The position numbers and the translations under genes are program-made. From Ascaris suum (taxonomy: Eukaryota > Nematoda > Chromadorea > Rhabditida > Ascarididae), in NCBI GenBank assembly GCA_013433145.1, contig CM024182.1, forward strand, positions 6,896,974 through 6,960,973: a DNA stretch of 64,000 nucleotides, read 5' to 3'. This document shows, piece after piece, positions 12,345-26,200 of this stretch (its first letter is position 1; every line of letters begins with the position of its first letter). The notes under the pieces are model-generated. The model saw nothing but the letters and a program-made list of their open reading frames with translations. It had not been told where the DNA came from and made no database searches.

Positions 12345-15300
12345 TTAGTTCGTCTTTTCGTGTGTACCAGTCATCTTCTTCAGGAATGGTAGCTTCTCGT
12401 TCATCCTGAAATTGATAATATTTATTAATGTGTTCATTTCGTTTATTTTCATTGCTCATTTTATTTTTCTGTTTCTAAAATTCTTCTCAAACAATGAAGT
12501 CATCACTAATGTGTGAGTCATAGCTGCATTCCAAATACGACATATAACCAAAAGCGTTACTAATATATTTGTTTTGGTAGGCCAATTGATCTAAAATAAA
12601 ATCCCGAGACAGAGGGAGGGGGTAAGCGCACAGCCTTAAGAACTCTCAAAAAAGTACGTTCTTCGGCGTTAGAAAAAGCGGAGGAGGATTACCTTCGCAG
12701 AATACAACTTGATTCACCTATATCGCTAATTAAAGATTGCTCAACAAGATTTTATAGCTCCGAACGAAAACGGGAAAAATGAAATCGCTCTGACGAAAAA
12801 AGATCTCAACTTTAAATCAACTAGTGTCCATACTAAATGTGATAATCTTTATCAATAAAAAAATGGATATAAATGATAAATGATAACGATAAGACATATA
12901 TGATAAGAAACGAGTGGAATAGAAATAATGTTCAACTTACGTATTGGTGACATTGTTGATGTGCTCTTTAGCGATGGTTATGTTATGATCGATTGGCTCT
13001 TGATATACTTCATAGAATTTTGGAATTGAAAAGACGCCAAGTATCACTATAAGAATAGATTAATGATTTCTACTCTTCGCTCATCGAAACCGTCATTTGC
13101 ATTTACGGCTATTTACTTGTTGCATGTATATAATGTTATGATGTACGCAAGTTATACAACTTATGCCTGACCCATTGTAGAAAAAACTGCTTGAAAAAAA
13201 TTTTCCACCTTATTTAAGAAGGAAGTGGTGCATGAATTAATAGGATTTTTTGATGAAACATTTAATTCACTTAACTTCCGATTTTAGAAGAGAAATATCC
13301 TCGGCAAACTTTGAACACCATTCCCCCATCACCCCCCCCCCCCCCCCTCCCCACGCTTCCTCACCTCATCTAAAGGATTTCACGAAATTACCTCCAGATG
13401 TTTCTTATCACTTTTAGATACTTTTTTTGCGAGGGCCGTACGGATGTTCCTTGTATCGATTTAGATAGATATTTGCTAAATATAACCCCCTCCCTTTAAC
13501 AGAAATGGTTCAAGGAAATGCTGCAGCTTTTACTGATTTCGTCGACAGAGAAATCTGAATCATCGTAATGGAATGTTCTTTGAAATTAGTATAAAAGACG
13601 TAGTCAAAATGAAATACCCTTGTATTGTGAATTAGAGTAAACTAGTCACAAGATCCCGCTTGGTTACAACTGCACACCCTTCCCTCCACCTCTTCCCCCC
13701 CCCCCCTTCCACCAAACATCCACATCGAACGGTATCACTTCAAGAAGTATTTCATCGAAGAAGTCCCAATCTATTGACCAAAAATTAGTTTTGAAAATAG
13801 ATGCTCGCCATTCAAGAATGGCCTGTGTCTATGACAACCGTAAGAGCGTAAGTGGATACCAAGTAGTAGGATGCAGAGACCAGAGAACCACGATCCAACA
13901 TAGGTCAACGCCCAGAGAAGCAATCCAAACTGTAAAAGAAAATAAAATACAAATGCATAGCTGCATTACGAAAAAAAAAACACTTGTGCAAGTTCATCCT
14001 TATCCCACTAATAATATAATTTTTTTTCATTAAGAATTGCAGTCGCAGAATAAATCCAAAAAAGTGAAAGTAAAGCCGGAAAATTCCACAACAACACAAC
14101 GACATCTCCATAAAACAAATAAAATGAGTAAGCAGACAAATAAATAAATCCACTATATTCCTAGAAGCGATGTAACGAAAAAAGACAGCGACAAGAAAAG
14201 GTCGTAAATCACTGCTGGTTACTTAGCAGCTATAATATCGAAAAAAACTAGATCTTTCTAAGAGATACACCTTTCTAAGAGATACACCTTCAGCACACCT
14301 CACCAATAGTGATATGCTCTAGTTCTCTCGGAAAACGGCAACAGTCACATACTTCCAGATTTTTACCTGTGATAGGTAAGTGGTTTTTGTTACCGGATAG
14401 CCGGCTACTTCTGGATGAAAACTTCTTTGGAAAGGTTCAGTAGTGGGCCATTGGTCTCGATTAGGTTCCATAAATGGACTGGTCACTCGACTGATAAATG
14501 GCAGAAATAATTTAGTAAAATATATCACAACACCATTATTTGATATTATCAAATAAAGTAAAACTAATATTGTAATTAAAATTCGTAAATTTTGATACTT
14601 TACTAGAAAACATGAGTAATCACAACGATGCAGATGTTGAACACAGAAAACCTTAGCGCTATCGGTGATGTTTTCAATGAGGAAAAGGCGTCGCAATTGA
14701 TTCACGATTAGTTGTCCATGCTCTATGAGTACATCCACTTGTTGATGCACACGTTCCTGTGGCACAGCGAGCTCTTTCTCCAAATATGGTCTGAAAAAAA
14801 AAATATAAATAAAAAATTTATCGAATATATATAGTTGCAAAAAAAGCTGATATGCATAAAAATTTCTGAATTTTTTGAAATTTTAACAAATTCAGAAGCT
14901 AAAAGATAGTTGGGGCCGTGGAGAGAAAATAAATGGAATAAAGCGTTTATGAAATAAGTGAGGGAGCACGATGGGGTAGGTAAGCCAAGAGGTACGAAGA
15001 AGCGAAAGGCAATTTACTCCTACTCTTAATTATCAATCATCAATTAACCTCAAAAGCTATGCTATAAACATTTATCGCCAAAAAAGTTGCTGTATACTGT
15101 AAATATCGAAGATATACTGTAAACATACTGTAATAAACATAACACAACGCAAACATTAAATAAACACCACATTGCAGGCATAAAACTTTGCTGCAAGCAA
15201 TTTCATCAAGAAGGAGATATTAAAATTGAAAGTTGAATAAAAACTTACTGGAATGGATTTGCTCCGTCGGATTTCTTAAGCTGTGCTTCGGCAATCTTAT

Positions 15301-15456
15301 AAAGACGAAATCCAAGCGTTCCACCAAGAACGGCTAATCCCAAATAGCTAAGTACTGAGATTAGCGGAAATTTGGCGAAGATTAATAGCAATATAATGCT
15401 CACACTTAATACAACGGCCGATTTCTTCGGATCACGCCAGTAAATCAGATCAAGAA
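12345..15456 (-). CDS. Reticulon homology domain, five shared exons
   Basis: Exons 15456-15249, 14790-14652, 13929-13860, 13046-12941 and 12405-12345. The domain opens with LDLIYWRDPKKSAVVLSVS, the classic reticulon entry into the first long hydrophobic hairpin. The loop contains KKSDGANPFQPYLEKEL and NQLRRLFLIEN. The second hairpin is FGLLLWALTYVGSWFSG continuing into VILGVFSIPKFYEVYQEPID. The C-terminal amphipathic helix and tail end in KLPFLKKMTGTHEKTN. Each motif matches its conserved place in the family, and the domain is about 194 residues, the usual size. One donor is weak: exon 14652 ends AAG|GTTTTC, but the join SAK-FGLLLW is exactly where the family continues. This block is common to every isoform described here. 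Confidence 0.93.
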
Positions 15457-18400
15457 CTGAAAAAAAAAATTACTTGAATTCATGTAAATTCAATCACTAG
15501 TTAATGAAAATATTGGGTAGTACTGAATTTTTGGAAAACTATATTCTACTTACAACTTTTCCCAAAATTTTCGCTTTTTTATTGATGGTTTTTTTTTTTT
15601 TTTTGTAAAATGAAAACGCTCCATATTCCTTTAATTTAATTTAGGTCTTTCCATTATAGTGTTTACTTGATCCGGAATAAATTCTATCTGATCCAATCGC
15701 ATTGAATAGTCGTCGTTGATTTCATTTAAAGGATTTTAATGAAATGTATTTGGTAGCGCTATTATCGTATTTTAGTTCATCAATCCCTTTGCGCATATAT
15801 CATTTGAAGAAAAATATTTGATAGATTATATATTCATATAATATTACATATTGTTTTTATTTGTATTTTCGTTAGATAAAATTTAACTAACGGTTACTTT
15901 AGTAGTAACGGTCATTTAATATTTCTCAATTATTCAAAAATTCAATTTTATTAGTCATAAATCGTTAATTAAATAAGAAACATTGCCAATATTCAACAAC
16001 AATACATAACAAAAGAGAACTCAGGTTGGAAATAAATGCGACCAAAAGTTGTACCTGTTTGACAGGAATTTAAGCGACTGGTTATGTAAATTTTAATTTC
16101 CAGATAGAATTCTTTGAACTAAATAAACGTACTACTTCAAGGATAGTATATCTTTGCAAGAGCGTTCCTATTATAGAATAAGAGAGCGGAAAAATATGAA
16201 AAAAGCTGATTGCACTTCTTCTTTAGTTTCGTGATTGAAAAAATTTTATAGCAGTGGAAATTCGTTCTTTCTTAATTAATTTTCAGCTTCATTTTTTGGA
16301 TTATTTCAGAGCTCATAATTCGCTCTATTTTGAGTGAATAGAGCTTCAAATCTTCTTTGGAAATGTCTCTTCAATCCCTTTCCCCCCTTCCCTCTTTTTC
16401 CATTTCCTCTCTTTTTCTTTCTTTTGTAAAATTCAAAACGACTGTTTATAATCTTCATAATTAAATTCATTTTAACGCATATAGATACATATAATGTGAC
16501 ACTCACCTTCTTTTTCATTATTTTTCATAAGCATTGTGCGTCTATATTTGCTATGATCACCACCACACCATAGTCTTCTTGCATCAAAATGCATCGCCAA
16601 TAATGTAACTACACGAGAATCATCACAATCGACTTTTTTAATTACTTTTTACTCGATATGATTTGTTTTTGTTAAGGAAATGTTTTAAATACTTCCTCGT
16701 AATCGATTATTGTTATCATTCGACTTAAATACACTCGACTGATCGTGTGATCATTAGACAAGAACTATGTATGACTATTAGAAATTCAAGAAAAATAAAC
16801 TCGATAAAATAATCAAGAATAATTTTGATCGTCAATATTTTAAAAATATGATAAAGGATGATAAGTTGCATTGATAAGCTGAAGCTAATCCTTAAGCAGA
16901 CATAAACGTAAATGATATAGTTAAATCTTTACTCGACAACAATAGACTTCTTAATTTCATGTAGAAATAGTAATAGGGGACCTTTTCCCCTTCCCTTTCC
17001 TTTCCCAATTAATCAGTGGCAAGCTCTCGTTTTCAACTGCTTTTCAATTCAACAATCGAATGGGATAACTTGAGTGCAAAGAAGTTCCCAATTATAATGG
17101 GCAAATAAAATATTTCTATCAAAATATAAAGAAAATGAAAGGTAAATCAATGAATAATGAATCCAGAAATGCCAATTAACTAAGATCCTTACCTAGAGAT
17201 ATCAGTTTATTCGTCGTTTCTCACCTATAGATATCAATTTAGTCATTGTTTTATTAAAAGATTTGCAGTTGTGACTATTGCAAGATCTATTCAAAAATTG
17301 AAAAACATAAGGAAGCACACGAAGCAATGACTGAGAAAAGTATGAGAAATGTGTGTGATAGGAGTGAGACAGCATATGAAACATACAGAGACGAATGACA
17401 TCACTGATGAAAGCATTAAATAAGCTCTTCGAATTATCGATTGCCACCAATCTGCTAATAAAGAATGAGCTGCGCTGCTTAACGGCACAATGACGTCTCC
17501 ATGCCTACATGCCTCAAAATTACGATTTCAAACGACATTTTTACGTCTATACGAATAGGTATATTAAATTATTTGCAACGTGAAATTAAAATAAAATTTA
17601 TTTCCGATATATCCTGACTAGGATTCATGAATTTTAGATGCTCATCACCTTATCAAAATCATATCTTAACACCTCATCAGTATATTTCCGATGTAAAGTT
17701 GTACAGTTGGTAAAAGAATAAACCTAATTATCCAACTACAAATAAAGCAATATTTTTACCTCTCAATTATGAAATTATAATTTCTTAGGCGCTAGAGGTA
17801 AACTTGGCAGCGTAAACTAATAGTGCTGCGAGAAAATCACCTGAATGGGAATATGGGAGGAAGGGAGGAGAGATAGCCTAGAAAACTTTGTTTATATCAC
17901 GATTGAGAATGTTTTAAAAACTATACCTCCAATGATGTAATGAAAATATATCAGAGATACTGAATAATGCATTTGCAAAACGATTTTATGATTCAATTGT
18001 GTGGAGATTAGTAGAAATATAATGTTATCGTTTATCACCTATGAATGATATAAACTTATCACTACAATGTAACAAGAGGATAAAAATTATTCCCCGATAA
18101 AAGCACTATCACCAAGAAGTGCTATCGAGATATTAGATATTATATGAATTTTTAAAAAAAAGTTGCCGAATGCCGACGGAAAATCAGACATCACTAATAG
18201 ACGAAAAGAGGGAAAAATAACAAAAGAATTCCTGCTGTGAATATAAAACTTGTTTTGTTTTTCTCTCACAAGCAATGTTTACCTGACTGTTGAAATGTTT
18301 CTCTTTAAATCCATGAAAGTTCTATAGTCATTTTATAGATCGATCAATGGCAGTACAAGTCCATATTAACAATCACAAACATGCAAGTACCTCACTACCA

Positions 18401-20166
18401 ATCACTAATTGAATTGATAATGAAACATCGAACCAAAGATTCTCATCTCTCGTTCTCGTACCCCGCAAGCCATCACCTATAACACTTCTTCCTCCCCCTT
18501 TCCATATTATCGTAAAATAAAAATGACTCCAGTACTAACTATGCGTAGATAAAAGCGTCGCCATGATTCAGTTGCCGCGATACACGAGCGATTATTATCT
18601 CAAGTTTTTTATCAGCATTACTAGCATATTTCTAGCATCTATCTGCACGATTATTTCTAATATTTCTAGTACATCAGCGATATTTTTGCTTTTACACGAA
18701 TGAAAGTAATTTTTCAAAAATTGCAAAAGTTGATACAAGAGCAATTTCCAGTAAACGAGCGATATTTCCACTCTTACACTATTCAAAACAATTGCAAAAT
18801 CCAAAGAGAATGAATGAATATAAAAGTGAAAAATAAGACTAGTATCATGGAATAACTCGTATCGTTCGATGAAAAGCGTCTACCTCTGCCAATGAAATCT
18901 TTAGCCGGTTCCCAAGATTTATTTGCTGATCGTCGATTTTTCGATTGCGCCATCGACAAATCTCGAGCAATCGCGTATCGTTTTAAAATATATCGTTGGA
19001 AATCTTGTAGATTTAATGCAGAGTTTACGACTGTTTCAACGAGAAAGTAGATGAAATATTGCTAAGAACGAGGAAACCAATAGTCAACCGCTAACGGACA
19101 CGACACACCGCAAAATGTCGGTAGGCAGGCAAGCATTCGGAGAGCCGTAAAGACGACGACTCAAGGTGAGGTGCACACACAATGACCGTAGAAAAAACAT
19201 TGAGATGCTTTTTTTTCACATTTAAACTCTTGACGAACATTTGCTTCTCTGCTCATTCGTTGAATACGACAGAGATATTGCTCTCTGCAGAAATGACTCG
19301 TTGTCTGCGCTCACCGTACAACAACTTCATGTCGGCGAAATATGTGAGTGCATAACTTGAGGGATGATAACAATCTGCTATGTTCTCTAACGATTTGAAA
19401 GCAAAATTTGTATCATTTTAATGAAATTTTTACGGTTATCACTAGCATCACCACCTAAAGTATGCATTTATTATGAAGAGTGCATTTCCTCTATAGCACT
19501 ACTTTAGTAAGTACCACTACCGATAAGTTAATAGTAATTTTATATATAGCTCTTCTTTTATTTATTAGCAGCAATCTAGTAATAGTACTTTTTATTACTT
19601 TCATTAATAATTAAAGGTAAAGGCACTACTACCACCTGCAGAGTTTGTTCAATGTTCGATAGAATTGTTTTAATTATGTTTATTTGTTACCTCATTGTCG
19701 ATTATTGTGCAACAAAGTAAATCGATCGCCGAATAGGATGTGCACTGTATCGAACAGTAGTATGATGGTAACGCATTGTAACCTTGACCGAAACAGCGCA
19801 TATTTTTGAACTTAGACGCACAAATTGTGCATTTTTGCAATCCGTCTCTATAATATGCTCTCGAAAAGTTTTTGCTAACATATGTGCATTAATTGTGTCT
19901 GTGTCTATGTCTATACACTTGCAATAATATAATGTTCTCATGTCGGTAGCGAAAACATTGACCAATGCGCTCACTCTTCCTCACTAGCAACTGCCACAAC
20001 TACACTGAAGAACGTTAAGAAATTCTCGAAAATCAATGAGATTCAACTCGCTTCAGGCGAAACATCTTGTCTTCTACTAGCATTTCAGGCGCGCGTCTTC
20101 TTCCTAACGAGCATGATGTCTTAGTTGCTGAAGAATTATTTCATCAAATCGTGAGATCTCGTAGTT

Positions 20167-20208
<42 letters not shown>

Positions 20209-23200
20209 GGGAGAGAGGAAGAAAGAGGGGAAAAGAAAAAAATGGGGAAAAGAGGAGAGGGAGAAGGAGGAGAATTTCCACTACCGAAAACAATAGCAAC
20301 GAGAACAAGTTCTCAGGCTTCAACTTCACAATTTCAAAAACTATGAACAATTTTGCCATTTGCAAATAAACTATTTTTCAACAACTAAAGTATTCTCGCT
20401 CCTTTTTTTTTCGCCAAATATTTGCGAAAATAATCTACACTATAAAGAACTGTTTGCTAGCTGAATCTCCTCTATAACATAATATTTTTGATCAGTGTTA
20501 TATACTTTTGATCTATAATATTTTGATCTATAATATATTATTTTGATATAACGTAATATTTTATAACGTAATAATATATTTTGATATAATATAACGTAAT
20601 ATTTTGATCTATAATCTCCTCTATAACGTAATATATTTTGTCTACATTATTTAACGCTCGCTTAAATCTCCGTACAACCGCGACTAAGAAAAGGAAGAAG
20701 ATGAGATTATTTAGCTGTGCAATCAAGCCCCTACCCCCCCCCCCCCCGCACAGCGTATTTCTAGATAAGTTGAAGGTTGAGTTGAATATGTCAGAGAAGA
20801 AAAAGGCGTGAAAAGGATGCACTTATCGGATAGAGGAAAATACGAGGGTGGAGGAGAGTACTTGCATCACAGGAAGTAACGAATGGAGGCACTTTTCTCT
20901 TAATTACCTCAGAATTTCGGCAAATACTGTTTAGTGCCATAAATTTCCTGAATAGTACTTGAATATCTTAGGAAAAAATTTCTAAATTTCTATGAACATC
21001 AAATCAAGAAAATTTAAGACATCTCTGGCCATATGTTCCCACTCATTCCCTGCCTAAAATTCTTTTTTTGGCTACAGCCTTATTTCAAAAGAACGAGGAA
21101 AAGAAAAAACGAAAAGACGGTAAACAACAAGCATAGAAATAGCCCTCTAAAAATCAGCCTAGGTGATGAAACGATCATTCAATGATCACTCATAGCTAGC
21201 CAAAGAAACACAAAAGAAATCCACCGCAGTTGGATGCAGTAATAAAGGTTAGTTTATCAAATAGACCGCTGATGCTTTTATTTCTGCACTTTTCCTCACT
21301 CGAACAATAAAGACAACAAAGAAGCGAGCTTCACTCTGCACTTGTCATATATTATGCACTGAGCAGCCGACTGCATGGAAATTGACCGGCTTCACCCAAA
21401 CACCTATTACATGGCCAAGATTTAGGCCTTGGGAGGGATAGGTGCAGTACTGAGTGCTACATGAAGCGACGTGGAGTGGGAGGGTAGTGGGCGAAATGCA
21501 GCATCCAATTTAACGTAGTGCAGTGACACGTATTACATACTCTTCGTCGAAGCCGTTGGCGCCCCGTATTTGCAATCACCTCTTTGATTAATTATTAAAA
21601 TTACAGAGCATTGTAAATATAAGTCGGCCAGAAATTATCGGTAATTATCCAATAACACTATCGTATTCTCATTTTACTAGAAATACAATAAAAATGTTGC
21701 TTCCGGTTAGGATGTAATCTAGATATAAGTAAGTATCAAATTGGATACGACGATATCACTCCAGTAAAACCATAAATTACTCAACAACTTAGAGGGCATT
21801 TTCGTTTTGATCATCATGAATGAAGCATAGTGCATATAATTTCATTTTGATCTCTGAATATTTCAAGTGCATATAATTTCAATACGAAAATATTTCAAGT
21901 AAAACATTTTGAAAGATCTCTTATTTAGCACTGTAATATTCGCTATGCTAGATTTATGATAAACAATTATATTATTGCAATGGTAACGTTGTTTCTGTTA
22001 GAGTTGTTGCACTTTTTTTCGAGGATATTTCAAACTGTATAGATACTTCGCCAATTATATTTAGACCATATGCTGATCACAAGTAATATTTCGACCATTA
22101 TTACTAGTAATATCAGCGTACGAGGTATTACTGGATATTTTTATATAAGCGCCTGAGCTACTTATACAAAAAATTCTATGTCGAGTAAAATTCGACTAAC
22201 TGCAATATTAATTACAAATGAAATTTCACTTATTTTTAAAGCAACACTATCCTATAAAATATATACTCATCTTCCACATGTGCACGTTAATTATTCATCG
22301 GAAGTTTTTATACTAGAAGACGAAAAAAGAAAACAAAAGCCCGCTAAATTATTACTCACAGCCATCGGGGATTGCATCTGAACAGCAGTCGCATGCCCAA
22401 TCAATAATGGTGATTAGCACCGGAGACTCGATCAACAAACATAATCCATCGAGTAATATTATAACAGTAATAATATTGGCAGTAATACTAGTACTGGTAC
22501 CAGTATTGATTAATCATAATGATATAAATATTGATTAACTTTAATTATTATTAGTATTTTAATACAACGTTGGAATCAAATTATATAAATGTTGGTAGTG
22601 ACCTTAATAGTAGTATTGATACTAGTATAAACTTACTTTAATATTGATTAATAACAGTATTTCGATATAATTTTAACTATTACTAATTAATAATAGTTTT
22701 AATATAACTTTATCTTCAATATTAATATTAACTAATATTTAAACATATTTATATTAAATGCAAGGTTCGTTAACACAGATGGAACAAATTTTATTCCCTC
22801 ATAATAAAATGCAAATTCGAACTATCTTAATTCCCCAAAAATTTACAACTGAGACATCGAATGAAAATTCGATCATCCTAATTTTCCTAATTAATATGCA
22901 AAATTATTAATTGCATTGATCACTGATTAGATCACTTTCCCTTGAAGTGATAATATGCAAATTCAACAGACTTGCAAGACGCAAAACAAAAAGCCATAAT
23001 TCAAGAGTTTCGAGGATTTCGTAATCATCGATGCGACTCACTAGTGATCACTGCATAAAGAGAGAGCGGATGAATAGATGAGGAACGAGTAGGAAATACG
23101 ATGCTAGATGAGAGAGAATCGATCTGTGGAAGATTCCGCACCCCTGAATCCAGAAAAGCAAACGCGAACTCATATGGAAGTGTGATGAAATGGAAATCGA

Positions 23201-26200
23201 TGAAAAATTAATCAAAACCTATTTACTCATTAATCAATTGTTGAATATTTACCTACGGATAATCTTCCACGCAACAGTAATAAATCAATAAAAAAAAACT
23301 TATCAGTACTAAATATGCTTACCCTGTTTTCTCTCCTTGATAGCATCTTTACTGAGTTGACCAACTGCATAGAGAGTGATAACAACAGATGCAATTAAGC
23401 CAATAGTGATACCGAATCTTATTGATGTACGAACGATGAACGAAATTAATGAGATAAATGTACGTATGATAAGATTTCCATCGTTTGTATTCGTTTCAGC
23501 CATTCTTCGTATTCAAATCGAATCGAATAGTAACTTCCTTCAATCATTTATATACCACAACTAACTACTTTTTATACTAAAAGCTCGGATCACTTAAAAC
23601 GTCGACGGAATTATCAATAAAACGCATAATCGATTAAATATTCCTAAGAATGATAATGATGATAAGAACATAACGTTTAAGAAATAATCAAATAATATTG
23701 AAAAGAAAAATGTCGCTAGAATATTGCAATAAGATTCCGGCTCCGGAGTCAACAAATTTTATCACTTCCTTAAAATCCAACTTTTTTTTTTTGAAATTTG
23801 AAGAAATATTAAAATTGCATTGAAATTTCGATTTTGCAATTATCAGATGAGATAAGATAGATAGAATGCAAAGAATAAGATGAGAAAAAATATGCTTATT
23901 GCTATTTAAAGAGAAAAGTTAAGTAGAAATTACTGAGGTAACGAAATTTGATACTAGTTCTGAATAATAATGCTGAGCAATTTGCAATTCCCACACATGA
24001 AATTATTTGCAATTCATGCATATTGCATGAATTGCAATCACCCATAAACTAAAATTGCATTAACAAATAAATATTTACGATGAAGGATAAATGCCAGCTT
24101 TCTGATTACTTTGCACATATTCTAGTGGGAAATAAAATGCCTTAGCAAATTATGCAGATATTATCGTTGCATTTAGTACCAAAACAATTGGTCACAATTA
24201 CTGCAACATAAAATAAACCCAAAAATAGGCCTTAAGAAACAACAGACAACATAAAAATAAACGTGAGAAGTTCATCATCGAACGATCCCAGCTGATGATA
24301 CTAGGTGATGGTAGTAGTAAAGACAATTCAAAAAATACCTTTATGGCGGAGCTCTCTTACTAAGTGTTTCATTTTTCTTTACCCTCCTAAATCGTTTCGT
24401 GACTATAAATAAATCTACCTTAAATGCAATCTATCCGGAAAATCTTTATGATGAAAACTACAATATTTTTCAACAACGTTGAGGATGAGCCACAAAGGTT
24501 TCAAAAGTGGTTGAGGGTGACCTACAGAGTAGTCAATAATGTTGAGGATATGATGAAATAAGTCTGTAGTATAGCAAAAGTAGAAGCAAACGGAGCATCG
24601 ACGACGAATGCGCCTCTAGCAAATAGCCGAAGCGGAAAGAGAAATCGATGTGAGCGCGTTGGTTAACAACGCAACGCAAAGAAATGCTTCACAATTGAAG
24701 AGCATTGCGTTGTTGGGCACCTAGGGCGGGGCTTCATCACATACGGCTTTACTTCTGCTTTTATCGACTTGCTCACCCTCATCGCTTTATCGAATGCCAC
24801 CAACTCTAAAACTCTAAAATATGATAAACCGATCGATAAAGCGATGAATTATGGATGCGCTGGGTAATGTGGTAAGAATCAAATGATATCCTATTTATTG
24901 ATGGAGCATATTTGATTCCTTTTCTTAAATTCATATATTGAGGAAGTATACTAAGTAACTTATTAGCACACTTCACCTCTAGTCTTCCCTCCCCTCCCCC
25001 CCCCCCCCCCAAGTAAGCATACTTCTACCTCTTGCCCATTAGTCCCCCTAAAATAAGTATACCTCTGCGTTCAATGATTCTCTCCTTCCTCTCCATCTAC
25101 TGCTAATCAACACCCTTTACACATCTAGTGGTAACAATTTGCAATATTGGCTAATCTGATCACAAATAAAAACCTTAAAAGTTGAGAATTCTTTCATATT
25201 TCAAGAAACGAGGTAACCTTCCCAATCTCAACATTAAAATTCGACCTTCATTCTTCTAATGATTTCAGATATAGTCGCAACGATTTAGCCACAACTGGTT
25301 GCTATGGAACAATACATTCCTATCACAATAGAATTTGTATCTCATCATAAAGTTCGCATGTAGGTGGGAATGAACTCTCATTGTTTAGATAATAAACGAA
25401 CGCTTTAAACGTTGAGCTATGAAGGAAGCACATGGAAATTTTCAACTACAATGTCTAGACGATGCCATCAGCAAAAATCGATCGGTCATTATTGAATAAC
25501 TAAAGCTCTGAGGAATGCCGCACACCGTATGTTCGAGCACATCAGACCCAACCAGTAGCGCATTGCAATATAAAAATGTGGTAAACGCAATCGGGGTGGT
25601 TTGTGGAATGGTTGCCGAGCCAGGAAATGCGCATGCACAGCGCAAAGCACTCTCAAGTCTGCAGACAAAAAAAAAACACCATCCAATCTATCGATAGGCT
25701 GCACATTCGTCGATAGCATTCATTTCGATTATATGTAAACGTCATTAAAAAAAATAAAACAAACTTGTCGAACAATTCATCAAAGAATTTTCAATGCGAT
25801 CTAACTTCTCAAATATTGAACGTTTTTTGATAAATTATTAGAGAAAACAAGCAACGAATAGAGAAAAGATGTAAGCAAATTTCACCTACATATTAACTAG
25901 ATTTAAAATATTGGAAATAAAAGTTGAAACGAATTTCAAGATAGAAATAATCGAGATTAAAAAAATAAAAATAAATAAAAAATCTATATTTATTTAGAAA
26001 AAAATAAAAATTTAAAAAAAAATCGAAAACAAATATTTTAGACAGTAAAATTAATATCGCAATTTTCTGTGGAATTTTTTTTTTTTTTAATAGGAATTTT
26101 GCAAATATGAGGAAATATAAAATCGAATTTTAGGTCGAGATCATTCCTAATGATGCTATTTTTGTCTCGATTTTTCACCATATAAATAAATAATTAAACT

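Larger units (their letters stand above)
15457..23322 (-). other. Reticulon intron region with alternative promoters
   Basis: Between the shared reticulon-domain acceptor and the 23.5-kb first exon. Besides the alternative first exons it holds a (GA)n run at 20,169-20,205, degenerate TATAACGTAATATTTTGATC repeats at 20,470-20,640, a C14 tract at 20,734-20,747, and at 22,440-22,745 a degenerate AT-rich repeat of TAGTATTGATTAATA-like units. No other coding exon was supported. Confidence 0.55.
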
